From contig JBKPBQ010000030.1 of the NCBI GenBank assembly GCA_046726955.1, positions 1 to 9,536 of the forward strand: a stretch of DNA of 9,536 nt. Direction: 5' to 3'. The translations under genes and the position numbers were made by a program. Origin of the DNA: CAVPGH01 sp046726955 (GTDB taxonomy: Bacteria; Acidobacteriota; Vicinamibacteria; Fen-336). This document shows positions 7,083 through 9,536 of this stretch, in pieces; positions within the stretch are counted from its first letter, which is position 1, and each line of letters begins with the position of its first letter. The notes beneath the pieces are model-generated. The model had not been told where the DNA came from. It made no database searches and worked only from the letters and a program-made list of their open reading frames with translations.

Positions 7083-7511
7083 ATGAGCTTTGCCGGCCTC
7101 GTGCTCCTTGCCACCCTCGGCGCCGCGCCGCGCCACTTCGACGTGGTGGCCGCGTTCGAACCACCAACGAAGCGGGGCGCCGTCGCTCACGTCGCGGTCA
7201 GCTTCTCTCCCCTCGATCCCGACGTGCACATCAACGAGGACCCACCGCCGCGGCTGAAGCTGGACGCCGAGCAGGCCGTGCTCGTGGACAAGCAGCCGCC
7301 GCCTCCCCAGAAGGTCTCGGAGTGGGACCCGGACAACCCGCGCTACATCGACCTCGGGAAGCCGGTGAGATTCCCGGTCGTCTTCGCCGCGGCCGCGCCC
7401 AAGGGAGAGAAGACCGTGAAGGCGACGGTGGTCTACTTCTACTGCTCGTCTCGCGAGGGATGGTGCCGGCGCGGCTCGGCGGACGTCGAGGTTCCCGTCA
7501 GCGTCCCGTAA
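7083..7511 (+). CDS. Small exported DsbD-alpha-like protein
   Basis: 142-aa protein, the only plus-strand gene seen. Residues 1-15 (MSFAGLVLLATLGAA) look like a short signal peptide lacking a basic n-region, so export is probable but not certain. The rest is a beta-rich domain like the N-terminal domain of the thiol:disulfide interchange protein DsbD, ending in VVYFYCSSREGWCRR and VEVPVSV. Cys121 and Cys128 are spaced like the redox pair of DsbD-alpha (six residues between them here, five in E. coli). The central DPDVHINED and KLDAEQAVLV match the strand pattern of such domains. The DsbD membrane domain and C-terminal thioredoxin domain are absent from this gene, although a thioredoxin-fold protein lies at the end of the divergent argS operon. 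The start is fixed by an in-frame TAG at 7071-7073. It may receive electrons from an unlinked CcdA/DsbD-type protein. Confidence 0.75.
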   Translation: MSFAGLVLLATLGAAPRHFDVVAAFEPPTKRGAVAHVAVSFSPLDPDVHINEDPPPRLKLDAEQAVLVDKQPPPPQKVSEWDPDNPRYIDLGKPVRFPVVFAAAAPKGEKTVKATVVYFYCSSREGWCRRGSADVEVPVSVP

Positions 7512-7531
7512 CCGCTGAGGGCGCGCGGGAC
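7503..7531. terminator. Weak inverted repeat in the convergent gap
   Basis: GTCCCG (7503-7508) and CGGGAC (7526-7531) can pair across a 17-nt loop in the 27-bp gap between the convergent genes ending at 7511 and 7539. It overlaps the stop region of the plus-strand gene. It has no T-tract on either strand, so it is at best a weak or bidirectional terminator. Confidence 0.25.
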
Positions 7532-7538
7532 CGCCAGA

Positions 7539-8912
7539 TCATCGGTAGCCGAACACCGGCGGGAAGACGACGACCACGAACGCCGCCCAAACGGCGTAGA
7601 CGGGCAGATAGGCGATCTGCCACTGCTCCAGGCTGGCGAACGAGCCGCGGCCGAGCAGGAACCGCGCATAGAGCCGGGCCGACCAGGTCAGATTGACCAG
7701 CAGGATGAGGTTCTCGCCGAGAGCCGCCACCCGGTTCGGCGTGAAGCCGAACTCGGAGATGCGTGCGGCGATTGCGGCCAGCGTGAGCGCATCGACCGCG
7801 AGGGCGCAGACCACCAGCAGCAGCTGCAGGGCGTCGAAGAAATCGGGCCGTGCTTGCGGGTCGCGCGCCGAGGCGGCATAGAGCACCAGGCCGACGACGA
7901 CTGCCAGCAGCAGGTCGAAGGCGATCAGCACTTCCCGCTTGACGTCGATGGGGCGGCCCGTCCACGCCATCGTTCCCAGGAACGCCAGAAGCACGATCGT
8001 GAACAGGGGCGTGAACAGGCGCGTCAGCACGGGCGCCATGTTCTCGATGACGCTCTGCTTCGCCTCCACCAGCCAGGATCCGATGATGACGGCCCCCATC
8101 GCCCCACACGGTATCAACCAGCCCTGGGCGAGCCAGTCGGCCTTGATACCGATGGCGTTGAATATCGCCATCGTGAAGCCGGTGAGAACGCCGCCTCCGA
8201 GCCCGATGAGCGCGTAGTAGATGAAGAGCTCGCCCGAGAACCGCACGAAGTCCATGCGCCCGGTGCCGGTGAACCAGCGGCCTCCGACGTAGGCAACGCC
8301 GACGACCAGCCACAGGACGATCGGCAGGTGCACGGCGGTCAGCGCCTCCGTATGGCTGCCCGGCCTGAAGGGGAAGACGTTCGCGAAGACGGCCGCCGCC
8401 GCGAAGGAGAGCGCCAGCCAGAGGCGAGTCGCGACGGCGAGCCCGCGCTTCCAGGCGAAGTAGCCCGTGAGCAGCGGCAGCACGAACAGGCTGGCGTTGC
8501 GGGCGTAGAACGGGTCGTCGCCGCCACCCAGCCGAAGGCCGAAGAGCGCCGGTACCTTGATGGCCGCGGCCGCGGCGACGGCAAGGACCAAGACCACGAC
8601 CGCCTCGGTGCGCGTGGTCTTCCCCGGCTCACCGGCAGCCTCCTGACCGATGACCAGCTGCTTCCAGAGCCGCTCCGAGTGCTCGCGTGCGAACTCGCGC
8701 GACAGCTCGTCGAGACTCCCCATGCGTTTGACGGCGACGAGGAAGGCTTCGTCCCCCGCGAGGCCCGCCCTGGTGAGCGCTGCCATCTGGTCGCGCAGGT
8801 GGCCCTCCAGCTCCTCCACGTCCGGGCCATCGATCGCCCGCCGGCGGCGCAGGTACATCCGCCACTGCGCGATCTGGTCTTCGAGCGGCGAGCCGTCGGC
8901 GAGGGTCGTCAT
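7539..8912 (-). CDS. Polytopic DUF4153-like membrane protein with N-terminal permease prefix domain
   Basis: 457-aa integral membrane protein. Residues 10-85 are a cytosolic permease prefix domain (VEELEGHLRDQMAALTRAG, then AVKRMGSLDELSREFA), as found at the front of many PadR-linked permeases. Then come about eleven hydrophobic segments, near 103-126, 138-156, 162-182, 191-211, 225-255, 263-284, 299-317, 328-348, 361-383, 395-420 and 432-455. The C-terminal part, FTPNRVAALGENLILLVNL, then WQIAYLPVYAVWAAF and VFPPVFGYR, fits the DUF4153 pattern I remember. Transport has not been shown for this family, so no substrate is proposed. The ATG at 8912 overlaps the padR stop by 4 bp (ATGA), indicating translational coupling. 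The open frame continues upstream to 9467 through the padR gene in another frame; that extension is an artefact. Confidence 0.82.
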   Translation of the reverse strand: MTTLADGSPLEDQIAQWRMYLRRRRAIDGPDVEELEGHLRDQMAALTRAGLAGDEAFLVAVKRMGSLDELSREFAREHSERLWKQLVIGQEAAGEPGKTTRTEAVVVLVLAVAAAAAIKVPALFGLRLGGGDDPFYARNASLFVLPLLTGYFAWKRGLAVATRLWLALSFAAAAVFANVFPFRPGSHTEALTAVHLPIVLWLVVGVAYVGGRWFTGTGRMDFVRFSGELFIYYALIGLGGGVLTGFTMAIFNAIGIKADWLAQGWLIPCGAMGAVIIGSWLVEAKQSVIENMAPVLTRLFTPLFTIVLLAFLGTMAWTGRPIDVKREVLIAFDLLLAVVVGLVLYAASARDPQARPDFFDALQLLLVVCALAVDALTLAAIAARISEFGFTPNRVAALGENLILLVNLTWSARLYARFLLGRGSFASLEQWQIAYLPVYAVWAAFVVVVFPPVFGYR

Positions 8913-9247
8913 GCCGTGCAGACCATCGTCCAGATACCCCGCAGCGTGTCGTCTACGACCCGCCACTGCTGCCGGTGGACGGCGAGCTGCGCCCGACCCT
9001 CTTTCGTGATGCGGTAGTACTTGCGCCGGCGGCCGCTTTCGGAGGCGCCCCACTTGGCCGCGACGAGACCCTGCCGCTCGAGTCGGTGCAGCACCGGGTA
9101 GAGCATGCCGTCGGTCCACTGCAGGTGGCCGCCGGACAGCTCCGTCACCCGCTTGATGATCGCGTAGCCGTAGCTGTCGCCCTCGGCCAGGATGGCCAGC
9201 ACGAGCGGCGTGGCGGACGCGGCGACCAGGTCCTTGCCAAGCTCCAT
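8909..9247 (-). CDS. PadR-family transcriptional regulator (paired with the DUF4153-like protein)
   Basis: 112-aa winged-helix repressor starting MELGKDLVAASATPLV, a typical PadR N-terminus. The DNA-binding domain covers about 11-90: ATPLVLAILAEG, SYGYAIIKRVTEL (25-37), TDGMLYPVLHRLERQGLV (45-62), and the wing GRRRKYYRITKEG (72-84). The last 25 residues would form the dimerisation helix. It overlaps the downstream gene by 4 bp. The ATG at 9247 has no Shine-Dalgarno and lies only 10 nt after a TATAAA box, so the message would be almost leaderless. An in-frame GTG at 9289 would place the coding region inside the -35, so it is rejected. It shares the GRR(A/R)K-Y-R-(L/I)-TKEGRAQL wing with the PadR at 3123-3449 but is otherwise distinct, not a recent duplicate. 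Confidence 0.92.
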   Translation of the reverse strand: MELGKDLVAASATPLVLAILAEGDSYGYAIIKRVTELSGGHLQWTDGMLYPVLHRLERQGLVAAKWGASESGRRRKYYRITKEGRAQLAVHRQQWRVVDDTLRGIWTMVCTA

Positions 9248-9257
9248 ACGTAGATGT

Positions 9258-9286
9258 TTTATACATTGTTGTTCTATGTATGTCAA
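9258..9286 (-). promoter_or_regulatory. Strong sigma-70-type promoter of the second padR operon
   Basis: Perfect -35 TTGACA (9286-9281), exactly 17 bp, then TATAAA (9263-9258). The spacer is AT-rich, unlike the rest of the window. The start would be near 9251, giving a leader of only 3-4 nt before the ATG at 9247. This is the best promoter match here, so tight repression would be expected. Confidence 0.75.
9261..9281. promoter_or_regulatory. Operator candidate (ATACAT-N9-ATGTAT) for the second PadR
   Basis: ATACAT (9261-9266) and ATGTAT (9276-9281) form a perfect inverted repeat with 9 bp between, resembling the ATGT/ACAT half-sites described for PadR-family operators. It occupies the spacer between -35 and -10 and touches both boxes. 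A bound dimer would exclude RNA polymerase, implying autorepression. The link to this PadR is inference from position. Confidence 0.6.
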
Positions 9287-9294
9287 CACGGTGA

Positions 9295-9337
9295 CCTGAA
9301 GCCTCAGAGTTGGCCCTGAAGCTCAGAGTTGGCCCTG
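9295..9337. repeat. Short tandem direct repeat, 2.2 copies of about 19 bp
   Basis: Copy 1 (9295-9314, 20 bp) and copy 2 (9315-9333, 19 bp, CCTGAAGCTCAGAGTTGGC) differ only by one extra C, and a partial CCTG follows (9334-9337). The array starts 8 bp upstream of the -35 of the second padR promoter. It may be slippage-derived or part of a dispersed repeat; one window cannot tell. Confidence 0.7.
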
Positions 9338-9536
9338 TGCCGCAGTGAGCGTCGACAACGCCCAGCAACCGCAGGAGATAAAACCGCGCGTCGCCACAGT
9401 GTGTGGCAATGAAGGCCGCGTTGTTCGTCGTCGGTGACGGACGCAACGCAGCAACCTCGTCGGACATCCCGTCGATACAGTCCGAAGGAGCCTTGTGTTG
9501 AGTCGGAGAATGTGCGTCAGCGGAACGATGCGCGGT
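9338..9536. other. Right-edge stretch without a recognisable gene
   Basis: No frame on either strand resembles a known protein. The perfect inverted repeat GCCACA-GTG-TGTGGC lies at 9393-9407. A 30-codon plus-strand frame from 9410 is too short and unlike anything I know. With the tandem repeat and the padR promoter, the non-coding stretch right of 9247 is about 290 bp. It could be an upstream regulatory region or the remnant of a decayed element. Confidence 0.5.

Noticed and set aside
7023..7229. N-terminal extension of ArgS by 69 residues
   Set aside because: It is antisense to the divergent DsbD-alpha-like gene, does not resemble ArgS, and the ATG at 7022 gives a standard ArgS N-terminus.
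9295..9337. CRISPR array
   Set aside because: The copies are directly adjacent with no spacers and there are only about two of them.
8913..9467. N-terminal extension of the DUF4153-like protein
   Set aside because: It reads the padR gene and its promoter in the wrong frame; the ATG at 8912 overlaps the padR stop as ATGA and begins a normal prefix domain.

Overview
This high-GC window most resembles an Acidobacteriota genome (or a neighbouring phylum such as Gemmatimonadota). The main reasons are an ADOP-type orphan permease with its own PadR repressor and a second PadR/prefix-domain membrane-protein pair, gene sets that are typical of those phyla. That assignment is inference from gene content, not a proven placement.

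Layout. At the left edge (1-191, minus) is the N-terminus of a DUF222/HNH-endonuclease-like gene that appears to carry a +1 frameshift. A 240-bp gene-free stretch with hairpins follows. Next comes a minus-strand operon, a PadR regulator (3449-3123) then an ADOP-type MacB/FtsX permease (3109-431). It starts from a TTGACA/17-bp promoter with a perfect 7-1-7 palindrome at the predicted transcription start. Upstream of that lies a tightly coupled minus-strand operon: argS (7022-5076), a class I glutamine amidotransferase-like peptidase C26 protein (5076-4366) and a membrane-anchored thioredoxin/TPR protein (4366-3539). Each junction reads GTGATG. Divergent from argS is a small exported DsbD-alpha-like protein (7083-7511, plus). 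Converging on it is a second minus-strand PadR operon (9247-7539) encoding a PadR regulator and a polytopic DUF4153-like protein with an N-terminal permease prefix domain. The right 250 bp hold a strong PadR promoter with an embedded dyad, a short tandem repeat and no recognisable gene.

How it works together. The two PadR operons look like independent, self-repressed modules controlling membrane proteins that share a permease prefix domain. The argS block combines a housekeeping tRNA synthetase with a gamma-glutamyl hydrolase-like enzyme and a thiol-redox protein. The divergent DsbD-alpha-like gene suggests a link to envelope thiol chemistry. Three starts (argS, the DsbD-alpha-like gene and the second PadR) have a -10-like box too close to the ATG for a normal leader, which points to leaderless transcripts. 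I found no tRNA, rRNA, CRISPR array or complete insertion sequence, and no convincing evidence of a wholly new system; the most interesting signals are regulatory.
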